From Muntiacus reevesi (taxonomy: Eukaryota; Chordata; Mammalia; Artiodactyla; Cervidae): a stretch of DNA of 64,000 bases. The notes under the pieces were generated by a model. The model was not told where the DNA came from. It was given only the letters and a program-made list of their open reading frames with translations, and did not search any database. Positions 21,131 to 32,184 of this stretch are shown in pieces. The stretch covers positions 20,096,921 through 20,160,920 of the forward strand of contig NC_089252.1 of NCBI RefSeq assembly GCF_963930625.1, given 5' to 3'. Made by a program: the position numbers and the translations under genes. Within the stretch, counting starts at the first letter, position 1, and each line of letters opens with the position of its first letter.

Positions 21131-22670
21131 GCGGGGCCTGGGCTGAACCCACTGTGGGAAGCCAGAAAGTCTGGAGGGAGCTAAGGTGAGGACTCAGATT
21201 CTGGTCCTTGGCGACCCACGGTGGGGCCCCAGGAATGGACTACCGTCTCTGTAGTAGGAAAAATGGGGCATGAGAGGATGATCATGGTCATATCTATCCT
21301 CAGGGCAGGTTATGCAGATAAGAATTCAAGAGCAAGCCACAGGAAAATGAAAGGTTTAGTTAGAGGCACAATCCATAGACAAAAGTGCGGACTGTCTCAG
21401 AAGGTGGGAGAGGTGCCTGGAAGTGTGGGGTGCTAAGTTTTAAGTGGGCTGGGTCATTTCCTAGGCTAATGAGTGGGAGGAATATACTGTCTTGGAGAAG
21501 GGGCAGGGATTTTCAGCAACTGGGGTAGCATCCACTTGACTTTTTATGGAACTGCTGCTGGCACTGGTGCCTGTGCCCTTTAGCAGAGGCTAATGTATTA
21601 GAGTGAGTATATGAGGCTCAAGGTCTGCTGGAGGTCAAATCATCTGCCATCTTAGGCCTAGGAGGTTCTAACCAGTTTTTGTTACATCCTGTTCCTCTCA
21701 ACAGTTTCATCATTCTTTTAATGGTTGTGCTCTGCCCCCTTCCTTCCTGTCCTAGCCCTCAAGCAAGCTGTGGTGGGAAGGGAGCCCAGGAGACAAGTTC
21801 ATCGCCTGTGCCACCGCCAGGCCTGCGGTCGCCTTGGGATGCCTGACAATGAGTGGAGCAGACGCCCTGGACCAAGCCTCTGTGTGTATAAAAAGCACCC
21901 CCGAGGTTCCTGCTGCCCAGTGGCCCCCTGTGAGAGCCAGCCCTCCTGACTGAGCCCCCAGTACCAGATCTGAGACAGACCCTGGTGGGGAGGGGAGTGG
22001 AAGTGGTGGTGGTTGTGGCCAGGCTGGAGGCATTGGGTACAGAGGCTGTAGCACTAGAGCCGGTGCCCAGACTCGCCCTTGCCTGGGTGGACTCTGCCCA
22101 AACACTGCTCTGGCTCGTCTCACTCACAGCAGAATCCCTAGGATCTTACTCTGGAAGGAATGAATGCATCGATGGATGGGTGCCCCAGTTTGCTGTTTAG
22201 CATCATCACCCAACCCACCTCCCTGTGCCATACCTTCTAGCCATGCTTGGAGCAGGAACCTTGGGCATCTTGGCCTCCATTTCCCTACCTCTAGGTTGGG
22301 GGAATGTGGGGGGTGGTGCTCCTCTCACCCCTCTTTTTAATGCCCTTCTCCTTGAAGACAAGTTTTTCAGGAATTAACCTGCAAGAATTATCTGGAAATC
22401 TATTAAAATACAGATTCTAATTAAGTTTGGAAGGAGTGGGACGGGTTCTAGGTTTCTAACGAGCCTGGGTGATGCTGACATTAGCGTCCTTGAACTGCAC
22501 CCTGAGGAGTGACAGCCTAGGTCATTTCCCGGGGAATGGACGGAGTACTTCTCAAGATGTTATGTGGCCGCATAACAAGTCAGAAATCCACAAGGGTGCT
22601 ACTTTAGGACAAAGTTGCTAGGAAACAATCTGAATGGGCCAAGTCAGAACTCCTTAAAAATTTTTTTTTT
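21131..22670. other. Unique intergenic sequence upstream of MOCOS
   Basis: No gene is supported. The frames on either strand are short and show no family motifs. The sequence may hold distal promoter elements, but none can be named from inspection. Confidence 0.5.
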
Positions 22671-22721
22671 TAAATTGTGTTAAATATACATAACATGAAA
22701 TTTACCTTCTTAGGAATTTTT

Positions 22722-22862
22722 TTTTTCTTCAGAAGCCAGAGCTCCTTTTTTCTTTATTTTTAGTCACAAGGCATATGGGATCTTAATTCCCTGACCAGGG
22801 ATCTAACCGACCCCGGCATTCGAAGCTTGGAGCCTTAACCTCTGGACTGCCAGGGAAGTCCG
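22722..22862 (-). mobile_element. ART2/CHR-type SINE, antisense
   Basis: T run, then TTAGTCACAAGGCATATGGG, then GGACTGCCAGGGAAGTCC. The target copies flanking it are TTCTTAGGAATTTTT (22707-22721) and TTCTTAGCCATTTTT (22863-22877), with two mismatches. Confidence 0.82.
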
Positions 22863-22900
22863 TTCTTAGCCATTTTTTTTTTTTTTAATATTAAGTCTTA

Positions 22901-22906
22901 TTTATT
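22901..22906 (-). terminator. Polyadenylation signal of the FAM136A retrocopy
   Basis: AATAAA on the minus strand lies 14 bp before the start of the A tail, the normal spacing. It shows the copy derives from a normally processed mRNA. Confidence 0.88.
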
Positions 22907-24195
22907 TTGAAAACCAAACCACTAGGAAAATATATCACAGTCTTGAAACAGCAAACAGACAATATTATCATTTCAAGTACTAAGTTGGTAAAAAATACAA
23001 GGTCCTTATCAAAATGATAAGGGGCCAGAACTGGGGCAAGAACAACACATGTAGCAAAGGCCCTGGCAAAAGTGGTATTTGGTAATGGAGGGCAGTCCCT
23101 TTATCGCTCTAAAGGAGCCACAGTTCATCCCCGAGTTGCTTACTTTTCCTTCCTTGACTTTTTTGTTGCCAGGGGATTGTCTCAACAAAGCTCTGTTATT
23201 TCAGGGGGCAAAGTAAGCAACACTGGGTTTAGGCTTTCATTCTGTTTCATGAAAAACAGATTTCTCCAAAGCCCGTACTTCACAACCCTCTTATTTAAGT
23301 AGCTAATAGTTCCTCTTTCACTGTTTGTTCCTGAATATGAGCATATAATACTGTCAAAATCCCGTTTCCCTTCAAGGCCAAGTGTCACTGTAAGATTGTC
23401 TTGTCGTTTGGCTGACTCTGCTGCAGATGGCCTCAGGGCCCACCATGGCTGCCAGTGAGAGGGAACACTTGCTTCCCTTACCAGTGTGATATCGCTTCTT
23501 ACATTTTTGCAGGGTCTCCAGGCTGAATGACGTAATGTGTGAGAATTTCAAGAAACAAACATCCACATCTTGATGGAGAAATGAGTACCTGCAAGGGACC
23601 CTTTCAAAGTTTTTATCCAAGCTGCCTCTCCCAACTTTACATCTTAACGTCACGCCCTTGTCTATAAAAGAAAAACAAGGAAAACAACCCCCCTAAAGCC
23701 CCCTGCCCCTTTCGACATTAGTGACTGCATGGATTTTATTAGTTTGTGGAAAATGTTGTAGTGATCCTTCTGGTAAACAGCAGGTGGGCAACAAACAGAA
23801 ACATCTCTTTTCATACTCCACTAGACCATAAGCAGGTTACATGAACCTGCTGGCCTCTTGGTATCTGTGTAGTAAGAGAATCTGGTACCTTGGAGGGCCC
23901 CGGTTTGGGACAAGGGAGACTCCCTATTGGCAGGAGAAGTACTTGCCACATGAAATTCAGGCTCACAACAAACCTCCTGTGCTATCTGTGACCCAAATTT
24001 TAGCACCGTTTTTTTTCCATTTCACTTTCTAGGATTGAAACAAAGGAACCAGCGTCCAGAGGAAAGAAACACAGGCCTTAGACTTGCTGCCATCCTTAAT
24101 TTCCTCATTCCTTAACTCTCCTTAAAAGACCCAAATCCCCATTCCTCCTTTTAAATCGATTCCTGCCCTCAGTCCTGATGGCCACTAGCAGACAG

Positions 24196-24615
24196 CTATT
24201 TCCCCATGGATGAGAGCGACTCCTTCATCTTCCTGGTCATGGTTGGGATGAGGTTCATGTGGTCATCCACACACTTGGTCATGCAGGTCTCCAGCTGCCG
24301 CTTCACGTGAGGCTCCTTACTCCCTGCATCTGTCGAATCTTTGGCCTTGTCATTGCAATATATAGTGCACCGGGCCAGGCGGTCCTGGAACTTCTCCAAC
24401 TCGCTGGTCACCAGGGCCTGGGCTTGAGCCAGAGGTGCATGGCAGCGCTCAATGCACTGGTGCACTTGCTGCATGGACGCCTGGCTTTCCTCACAACAGG
24501 CGGCGCTGCACCGGAACATAAGGCCCTGCATCTTCCGGATATTCTCCCTCTCCAGACTCTTCACCATGGAGTCCACCGCCTTCTGCACCCGGAGTTGCTG
24601 CTGCAGCTCTGCCAT
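24196..24615 (-). CDS. FAM136A: FAM136A-like protein from an intact retrocopy
   Basis: A 139-codon frame matches FAM136A, a small mitochondrial intermembrane-space protein (138 residues in human), almost end to end. It begins MAELQQQLRVQKAVDSMVKS and ends in GK before the stop. Four CX3C pairs are intact: C36-C40, C54-C58, C83-C87 and C111-C115. This is the twin CX3C pattern of disulfide-relay substrates. An extra Gln near residue 7 relative to human accounts for the length. The start was chosen at 24615 because it matches the family; an in-frame upstream ATG at 24672 lies in the flanking L1. No stop or frameshift is seen. It may be a young pseudogene not yet broken or an expressed retrogene; the sequence shows no promoter of its own. 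The spliced parent gene should be elsewhere in the genome. Confidence 0.85.
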   Translation of the reverse strand: MAELQQQLRVQKAVDSMVKSLERENIRKMQGLMFRCSAACCEESQASMQQVHQCIERCHAPLAQAQALVTSELEKFQDRLARCTIYCNDKAKDSTDAGSKEPHVKRQLETCMTKCVDDHMNLIPTMTRKMKESLSSMGK

Positions 24616-24948
24616 GGCGACCCGCGCGGTTCCCGGCTGCGCCGGCCCGTTCTTAGCCATTTTTAAGTGCACAGTTCAGTAGTATCAAGTTCATCCACCT
24701 GCTGTGCAAACAATCTCCAGAATTCCTTTCATCTTGCAAAACAAGTTCCGTACCCATTAAATAAGAACTCCACTTCCCCCTCCCCCAGCCTCTGGCAACC
24801 ACCATTCTACTTTCTGTACATAAAAATTTGGCTACTCTGAGTACCTCATATGAGTGGAATCAAACAGTATTTGTCTTTTTGTGACTAGCTTATTTCACTT
24901 AGCATAATGTCCATGTGGTAAAATGTGTTTAGAATTTCCTTTTTAAAG

Positions 24949-25147
24949 GATCTTCCCTGGTGGCTCAGAGTCTGCTTATAATGCAGGTAGAACCCGGTTC
25001 AATCCCTGGGCCCAGAAGATCCCCTGGAGAATGAAAATGCAACCCACTCCAGGACTCTTGCCTGGAAAATTCCATGGACAGAGGAGCCTGGCAGGCTACA
25101 GTCCATGGGGTCACAAAGAGTCAGACATGACTGAGTGACTTCACTTT
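24949..25147 (+). mobile_element. Bov-tA-type SINE
   Basis: ATCTTCCCTGGTGGCTCAGA through GACATGACTGAGTGACTTCAC. It is inserted in the L1 3' end. Confidence 0.87.
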
Positions 25148-25168
25148 TTTTTAAGGCTGAATAATATA

Positions 25169-25384
25169 TAGGTTTCCCTGGTGGCTCAAAGGGTAAAGCG
25201 TCTGCCTGCAATGCGGGAGACCCGGGTTCAATCCTTGAGTCGGGAAGATCCCCTGGAGAAGGAAATGGCAACCCACTCCAGTACTCTTGCCTGGAAAATC
25301 CCATGGACAGAGGTGCCTGGTAGGCTATAGTCCATGGGGTTGCAAAGAGTCGGACACGACTGAGTGACTTCACTTACTTACTTT
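25169..25384 (+). mobile_element. Bov-tA-type SINE
   Basis: GGTTTCCCTGGTGGCTCAAA through GGACACGACTGAGTGACTTC. This is a second copy about 20 bp after the previous one. Confidence 0.87.
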
Positions 25385-25389
25385 ACTTC

Positions 25390-25683
25390 CTATATATATA
25401 TGTGTGTGTGTGTGTATGTATGTGTATATATATATGTGTGTATATAGGTATATATGTATATAAATATGTGTGTATACATATATATAGGTTTAGGTTCCAC
25501 TATAGTAGGTATATACCTGCCATATGTATATATATATGTATAAATGTGTATGTATGTGTGTATACATATATAGGTATATATGTATGTGTGTATACATATA
25601 TAGGTATATATGTATATGTGTGTGTGTGTATTTTTATATATATACCTATATATACCTATATATATATATATATATATAGGTTT
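25390..25683 (+). repeat. Compound TA/TG/TATG microsatellite
   Basis: About 290 bp of alternating TATATA, TGTGTG and TATGTATG units. It contains a unit GGTTTAGGTTCCACTATAG (about 25488-25506) that recurs at about 26741 and 26849. Confidence 0.9.
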
Positions 25684-26733
25684 CAGTTCAGTTCAGTCGC
25701 TCAGTTGTGTCCAACTCTGTGACCCCATGAACTGCGGCACGCCAGGCCTCCCTGTCCATCACCAACTCCTGGAGTTTACTCAAACCCATGTCCATTGAGT
25801 CGGTGATGCCATCTAACCATCTCATTCTCTATCATCCCCTTCTCCTCTTGCCCCCAACCCCTCCCAGCATCAGGGTCTTTTCCAATGAGTCAGCTCTTCG
25901 CATCAGGTGGCCAAAGTACTGGAGTTTCAACTTCAGCATCAGTCCTTCCAATGAACAACCAGTACTTATCTCCTTTAGGATGGACTGGTTAGATCTCTTT
26001 GCAGTCCAAGGGACTCTCAAGTGTCTTCTCCAACACCATAGTTCAAAAGCATCAATTTTTCGGCGCTCAGCTTTCTTCACAGTCCAACTCTCACATCCAT
26101 ACATGACCACTGGAAAAACCATAGCTTTGACTAGACGGACCTTTGTTGGCAAAGTAATGTCTCTGCTTTTTAATATGCTATCTAGGTTGGTCATCACTTT
26201 CCTTCCAAGGAGTGTCTTTTAATTTCATGGCTGCAGTCACCATCCGCAGTAATTTTGGAGCCCCCCAAAATAAAGTCTGACACTGTTTCCACTGTCTCCC
26301 TATCTATTTCCCATGAAGTGATGGGACCAGATGCCATGATCTTAGTTTTCTGAATGTTGAGCTTTAAGCCAACTTTTTTCACTCTCCTCTTTCACTTTCA
26401 TCAAGAAGCTTTTTAGTTCCTCTTCACTTTCTGCCATAAGGGTGGTGTCATCTGCATATCTGAGGTTATTGATATTTCTCCTGGCAATCTTGATTCCAGC
26501 TTGTATTTCTTCCAGCCCAGCGTTTCTCATTGATGTACTCTCCATACAAGTTAAATAAGTAGGGTGACAATATACAGCCTTGATGTACTCCTTTTCCTAT
26601 TTGGAACCAGTCTTTTGTTCCATGTCCAGTTGTAACTGGTGCTTCCTGACTTGCATACAGGTTTCTCAAGAGGCAGGTCAGGTGGTCTGGTATTCCCATC
26701 TGTTTCAGAATTTTCCACAGTTTATTGTGATCC
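25684..26733 (-). mobile_element. 5'-truncated BovB LINE within a microsatellite
   Basis: A 1050-bp antisense BovB 3' segment. A perfect 12-bp duplication ATATATAGGTTT lies at 25672-25683 and 26734-26745. Minus-strand frames 26466-26735, 26342-26545, 26194-26382 and 25832-26197 are the C-terminal half of the BovB polyprotein split by frameshifts. They contain QIGKGVHQGCILSPYLFNLY and an intact reverse transcriptase box LRYADDTTLMAES. Confidence 0.93.
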
Positions 26734-26745
26734 ATATATAGGTTT

Positions 26746-26866
26746 AGGTTCCACTATAGGTATATACCTACAATATATATGTGTGTATATATATGTGTAC
26801 AGATATGTATACACATATATGTATGTGTGTGTATATATATATACATATGTTTAGGTTCCACTATAG
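26746..26866 (+). repeat. TA/TG-rich microsatellite, right part of the mosaic
   Basis: It continues the compound repeat beyond the BovB and again contains the GTTTAGGTTCCACTATAG unit, at about 26741 and 26849. Confidence 0.85.
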
Positions 26867-27045
26867 ATATATACCTGCAATGTGGGAGACCCAGTTTTGA
26901 TCCTTGGGTCAGGAAGACCCCCTGGAGGAGGGCATGGCAACCCACTTCAGTATTCTTTCCTGGAGAATTCCATGGATAGGGGAGCCTGGTGGGCTACAGA
27001 CTGTGGGATCACAGAAAGTCGGACACGATTGAGCAGCTAACACAC
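26867..27045 (+). mobile_element. Bov-tA-type SINE, 5'-truncated
   Basis: CTGCAATGTGGGAGACCCAG through GGACACGATTGAGCAGCTAAC. The normal head is missing and the SINE joins directly to the microsatellite unit. Confidence 0.82.
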
Positions 27046-27074
27046 ACATAGGTATATAGCATATTTAACACATA

Positions 27075-27695
27075 TAACACACATATGTAGCATATTTTTT
27101 GAATACTTCTGCTGCTTGACTATTATAAACAATACTATAAACATGGGTGTGTGAGTATCTCTTTGAGATCCTACTTCCGGTTCTTTCAAATATATAACCA
27201 GAAGTGGAATTGCTGGATCATATGGTGGTGCTATTTTTAAGGAATTACCACTGTTTTCCATAGCAGCTGCAGCATTTTACGTTCTGACCAGTAGTGCACA
27301 AGGGTTCCAATTTCTCCACATTCTCACCAGTCCTTACTTCCTGGTTTTATTTGGTTTGGTTAGATTTTTGTTGTTGTAATAAAGCCATCCTCCTGGGTGT
27401 GAGGTGGCCTCTCACTATGGTGTTGATTTGCATCTCCCTCCTGATTGGTGGCGTTGAGTATCTTTTCAGGGGCTTATTGGCCATTTGTATGTCATCTTTG
27501 GAGAACTGTCTGTTCAAATCTTTTGCCCCCCTTCTTTTTTGAATTGGCTGTTTTTGTTTTTTTTTTTTTTATTGAGTCATAGGAGTTGTTTATATAGTGT
27601 GGATATTAACCCTGCATCAGATACATCATTTGTGATGTTATCTCCTGTTCCATAGGTTGCCTTTTCACTCTGTCGACTGTGTCCTCTGATGTACA
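27075..27695 (-). repeat. L1 fragment, antisense
   Basis: GTGGAATTGCTGGATCATATG, TGATTTGCATCTCCCTCCTG and CATCAGATACATCATTTGTG are antisense L1 ORF2/3' motifs. No intact frame remains. Confidence 0.82.
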
Positions 27696-28365
27696 GTGTA
27701 GAATACTTAAGGACATTAAAAACCACTGAACTACCCCTTAAGTCAAGAAGTATCTTTAAGCTCCCGGTTCTGCCCAGGGCCCCGTGTGCTCCGGAGGATG
27801 TGAAGATATTGTGCCTACAGCCAAGTAGGGACAAGACTCAGACAATGGGGTCTGAGTGCCCTGTTGCTTGGCTTCAGAATGCAGGTTAGAACGGCAGGAC
27901 GGAGGAGAGAAAGGAGCTACTTCCAACCAGGAGTCCAGGGAAGGCACCCCAAAGGAAAAAGCCTGAGACCTGGGCCACAGTGAAGAAGGGAGGGTAGGGC
28001 AGAGGGGGACGTCAGGAGTGGTCTCCTTACCTTCACGTGCATTTCACAAAGATTCCCTGGGCCTCTCCTGCCAGAATGAGACTGTCAGAAATCAGATTGC
28101 TCACTCCTATCCCGCCTGAAGTAGAACCTCCAGTCCCCACCAGTGAGTATCTTACACATGTTTATCATTCAATAAACTCCTGTGCTACAGCCCTGCCACT
28201 GCTTCGTCCTCCCTGGTCTAGCTGCTGGCCCTGGGACCTCAGAAAATGGTTTGGTCCATGCTGAGGTCCCGGCAGCCAGCCTCAGGACCCAAAGTTTAGA
28301 ACTTGGTAGTGAAATGACTCTTCAGATCCCCTGGATGGCCCTCTCTCACCAAGAACCATGAAAAA

Positions 28366-28578
28366 TATGTGTGGTGGTTCAGGCAGTAAAGAATCTGCCT
28401 GCAAGGCAGGAGATCTGGATTCAATTCCTAGGCGGGAAGATCCCCTGGAGAAGGGCATGGCAACCAACTCCAGTATTCTTGCCTGGAGAATCCCATGGAC
28501 AGAGGAGTCTGGTGGGCTACCATCCACAGGGTCACAAAGAGTCGGACACAACTCGACTAACACTTTCCCTTTCATAGC
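28366..28578 (+). mobile_element. Bov-tA-type SINE
   Basis: TGGTTCAGGCAGTAAAGAATC through AGAGTCGGACACAACTCGAC. Confidence 0.85.
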
Positions 28579-28579
28579 C

Positions 28580-30330
28580 AGATTGGGTAGACAGGTGAGG
28601 GAGCCCTGTCCCTCCTTCTTGGTGGGGCTTTGTCCCTGATTCAGTCCACTGAGCCTGGATTGGTACTCAGGCCACGTTCCCTGGCGATGGGCTCCGCTCT
28701 CGAGGATCTCCACTCTACAGAAGACTTTCATTCGTGTAGTATTCATTCATGTGCTCGCTTGGCAACAGAGTGCCTCTCAGAGTTAGAGACTGTGGAGGTC
28801 AAGGAAGGAGGTAGGGCCGGTTTGGGGGTTGGGTTTTGAAAGGCTGTAAGTCAGGGCAAGGGACTGGAATATCATTCTGAAGATTTTTGAGCAAGAAAAT
28901 GCCCCAAAGAGGTGAACTGTCCAATGACTGTGACCAGGCCGGATGGTGGGGTGGTCCTCTTGCAATTGTCCAACGCTGAATTACTGCAGATGAAAATGGG
29001 CTCTGGCAGGGACAGTCGTTCAGTGTCCACTGGGGAGCTGCTCCTTGCTGGGAACCTTGTGGGCACTGGGAAGACAACAGTCCACAAGGCGGCCTCTGGG
29101 CTGAGAGGCCCCCAGGACAGTGAAGATGGGTCTGCAACCAGATCACCCCTCCACGCTGCAGAGTGCCGGAGAAGGGGCCTTCCTTCAGAAGGTTGCGCCT
29201 CTCTCACCTGGAACTCCAGAGGGTCCTGGAGAAGGGGGAGGCGGGGAGCATTCCGTATTCAGTGGTCTGGAGGCACAGAAGGCTCGGAATATTCCCAAAG
29301 CAGGACCTTGGTTGAGGCTGGAGCACAGGCTGCCGTGTGGAGATGAGGGGAGGGGATGGAGAGATGAGGGGAGGGGATGGAGAGGAAGGTGAGAGAGCTG
29401 TCAGACCCTCCAACGCCGAGGAGCCTGTCTGGGGTACAGGAGGGATGGGAGGTGGTGTGTCTGAGACCCTGGCAGCGCTAAGGAAAAGCCTGGGGAGGCT
29501 CTTCCTACCCAGGAAGGCTGCAGGCAACGCTGCCCGCCAGAGACCAGGCAGGAGGCCCGACAGGAGCAGTGAGGGCCTGACCTGAGGCTCAGGTGGCGCA
29601 GAAGTGATGGAGTTCAGCAATGGATGGGGACTGAGGGGGGCTGGCTCAGGAGACTGGGGGAATGCAGAGAGGAGGGGCCGAGGTATATTGGAGCGAAGAT
29701 GGGGCTCACTTCAGGACGTCTAGGCGAAAATTCGGGCCCCAGCCTCAGGAAGGACAGCGTCAGTTGGAGTCACAACTCATGGGAGGGGCCTGTGGACAGG
29801 TCATCCCAGGAGCTCTGGAGTGTTCAAGGGAAGAGTCGAAGTCCCAGGGACAGTGACATTTAGGAGTCACCTGCCTCCACCCCACTGACGCATGAGAAGG
29901 TACCGTCAGAGACGGGAGGAGAGCTGGAGCAGAGCACCTTGGTGGTGACGAAGCCTGAAAAGCCAGTTAGGACCAGGACAAGTCAGACTATTGAACTTGC
30001 TGGGTGAGGTCGCTTATGCAGTGACCTAAGTGATCATTTCCATTGTCTGGGTGGGGATGGAAGCTCCATTATAAAGGCCTGGTCTTAAATGGTGAGGAAA
30101 GGTAGAGGTTTTTCTATTGGCTAAAATCCCCCTGGCCTCTTGATTGTGGAGAAGGTTGGAGGCTGCCAATTACAATGAATATTTCCTGCCAGGTAAAATG
30201 AGGGTGGATGTTTCAGAGGAGGCTGAATTTGGTTTGGATGATGAAATTAGCGTTTCCTGCTAGAAGTGAAATGCATACCTCCTCAACAATGAGAACAATG
30301 ATCTAGATATCCTGGTACCACAGAAATCAG
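28580..30330. other. Unique purine-rich intergenic sequence
   Basis: No gene family was recognised in any frame. A 21-bp GA-rich unit occurs twice at about 29340-29381 and inflates the overlapping open frames. GC content is moderate with long GGA-rich stretches, but there is no CpG island. Confidence 0.5.
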
Positions 30331-30331
30331 A

Positions 30332-30515
30332 AGAGGGTCTGCTTGTCCAGTGGTTAAGAATCTGCCTTCCAATGCAGGGGACTCAGGTTCAATCCTTGTT
30401 CAGGGAACTAAGACCCTACATGCTGCAGGGCAGCTAAGCCCCAGCTCTGCAACTACTGAGCCCGTGTACTCTGGAGCCCTCGAACCATAACTAAGACCTG
30501 ATGCAGTCAAATAAA
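30332..30515 (+). mobile_element. CHR-2/ART2-type SINE
   Basis: GTCTGCTTGTCCAGTGGTTAA through ACTAAGACCTGATGCAGTCA and AAATAAATAAGT. Confidence 0.85.
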
Positions 30516-30519
30516 TAAG

Positions 30520-30596
30520 TACATATATATATATATATATATGTATAATTTTTATTTATATATAAGTTAATTTTAAATATATATATGTATTTTTAA
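30520..30596 (+). repeat. (TA)n-rich simple repeat
   Basis: TATATATATATATATA and related AT-only sequence that extends the A-rich tail of the SINE. Confidence 0.88.
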
Positions 30597-31458
30597 GAAA
30601 AGGACCTGCACAGTAGGAAGTAAGAGAAACAGCAATGGAGCGGGTTCTCAGCAGAGCCTGGTAGGGTGGAAGCTCTGGTAGAAATAACTTGAGAGCAGTG
30701 GAAAGAAAGATCTGAAAACCCCAGGAAGCTCCCTCCCCTGGAGTGACAGGAGACCTTCTCTGTGAATAGAAGCTGAAAGGGCAGCTCAAAATCACCATGT
30801 TTGGGAACAAGGCTCTATTATATCCAAGTTCATGTCCAAAACAACCCCCTCGACCCCACCCAGTACTAGGCAGACCACAGGAGCAAAAGGGTGGGTGGAC
30901 CCACAGCAGGCATCTTCCTGAGGCCCTGGCTTCTCCCTGTTCATTCAAGGAGTGAATGAACAAGGCCAAACCACTCCCTTCTTGTTCCCCTCTGCGCTGT
31001 CATCTTCTTCCTGCTCTTTGTCCCCTCTTTATGCCACCAGGGCAGGGAAAGGGTTTGCTGACAATTACTCCGTTTACTGACTGGTGGCTTACACTGGAGA
31101 ATGCCACCCCACCAGCCAGCCGTGTTATCAAACCTGTTCTCGAAATCAGCAACCATGGTGCTAGATAGATAAACTGTGCTAGATGCTATGGAAAACAAAT
31201 CAGATGCCCTGATGTTTAGGCTTTCATAGGCTTGTACACTTGGCTTTCACTACCTAGCCAGCACCCACTGCCCCTCCGACTCTGTTTTGGAAAACAGCCC
31301 CGTGTGGTCCTGGCGGGGCTGCCTCTGCCTCCAGCCCCAGCACAGGTGATCTCACGCTCTTGCTACAGCAGGTGGGCAAGCTCCAGCCACTCCGTGTGCT
31401 TGCCTCTGCCCACTGTGGTTCGTCAGAGGGTCACTCAGAGTAAAGTCAGGGTCTTCAC

Positions 31459-31583
31459 CTTTTATTCTTTTTTTTGGCCTTATCGCATCTTGCAGGATCT
31501 TAGTTCCCCGACCCAGGGACTGAATCCAGACCCTTGGCAGGGAAAGCTCGGAGTCCTCACCACTGGACCACCAGAGAACTCTG
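31459..31583 (-). mobile_element. ART2/CHR-type SINE, antisense
   Basis: TTTTTTTGGCCTTATCGCATC through TGGACCACCAGAGAACTCT. Confidence 0.8.
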
Positions 31584-31868
31584 AAGGGTTTATTCTTTTT
31601 GATGTGAATGAGCAAGGCAATCTGTCACCTCAGCGGCTGCCCTCATCCCTCTCGTAGCCACGAGGAATGGCAGCCTCAGCAGACTGACACGTGGAGAGGG
31701 CAGGGCTGAGAATCAGAGGAAGGGAAACGGCCCTGGTCAGACCACCCCTGTGCTTTGTCCTACCACTGGACTTCTTTCCGTTACATGAGCTAATAATTCC
31801 CTGCATCTTTTTTGAGACAAACTTTTCTTATCACAGAAAGTATCTAATTGATACAGCTTAGGATATAT

Positions 31869-32073
31869 GGGCTTCCCTTGTGGTTCAGACAGTAAAGAAT
31901 CCGGTTGCAACGCAGGAGACCCAGATTTGATCCCTGGGTCAGGAAGATCCCCTGGAAGGGAATGGCAACCCATTCCAGTATTCGTGCCTGGGAAATCCCA
32001 TGGACAGAGAAGCCAGGTGGGTACAGTCCATGCAGTCGCAAAGAGCTGGGCACAGAGAGACTAACACTAAGAT
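31869..32073 (+). mobile_element. Bov-tA-type SINE
   Basis: GGGCTTCCCTTGTGGTTCAG through GGGCACAGAGAGACTAACAC. Confidence 0.85.
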
Positions 32074-32184
32074 ACATGTTAATAAAGACAGGAAGCAACC
32101 AAGGCCATAAAAGAAAATGAGAATAAAATACTATGAATTCAGAGAAAGAATTCTTGAAATGAGGGAAAATAAAGGCTCTATGGA

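Larger units (their letters stand above)
22878..24649 (-). mobile_element. FAM136A: Processed retrocopy of FAM136A mRNA
   Basis: An intronless copy of about 1.77 kb contains 5' UTR (24616-24649), coding region (24196-24615), 3' UTR (22887-24195), a polyadenylation signal AATAAA (minus strand, 22901-22906) and a short A tail (22878-22886). It is flanked by identical target duplications TTCTTAGCCATTTTT at 22863-22877 and 24650-24664. The bottom-strand target CTT|AAAAAT fits L1 endonuclease preference, so L1-driven retroposition is the clear mechanism. The copy appears close to full length. Confidence 0.93.
22672..24948 (-). repeat. L1 3' end used as a target by two later insertions
   Basis: The left part (TAACATGAAATTTACCTTC, to 22706) and the right part (AAGTGCACAGTTCAGTAG onward, from 24665) join into one antisense L1 3' end. 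A SINE and the FAM136A retrocopy separate them. Confidence 0.82.

Noticed and set aside
24259..24682. Plus-strand frames opposite the FAM136A retrocopy
   Set aside because: They are antisense shadows of the minus-strand coding sequence.
25402..25722. A 106-codon frame rich in Tyr, Ile, Val and Cys
   Set aside because: It is a translated TA/TG microsatellite, not a protein.
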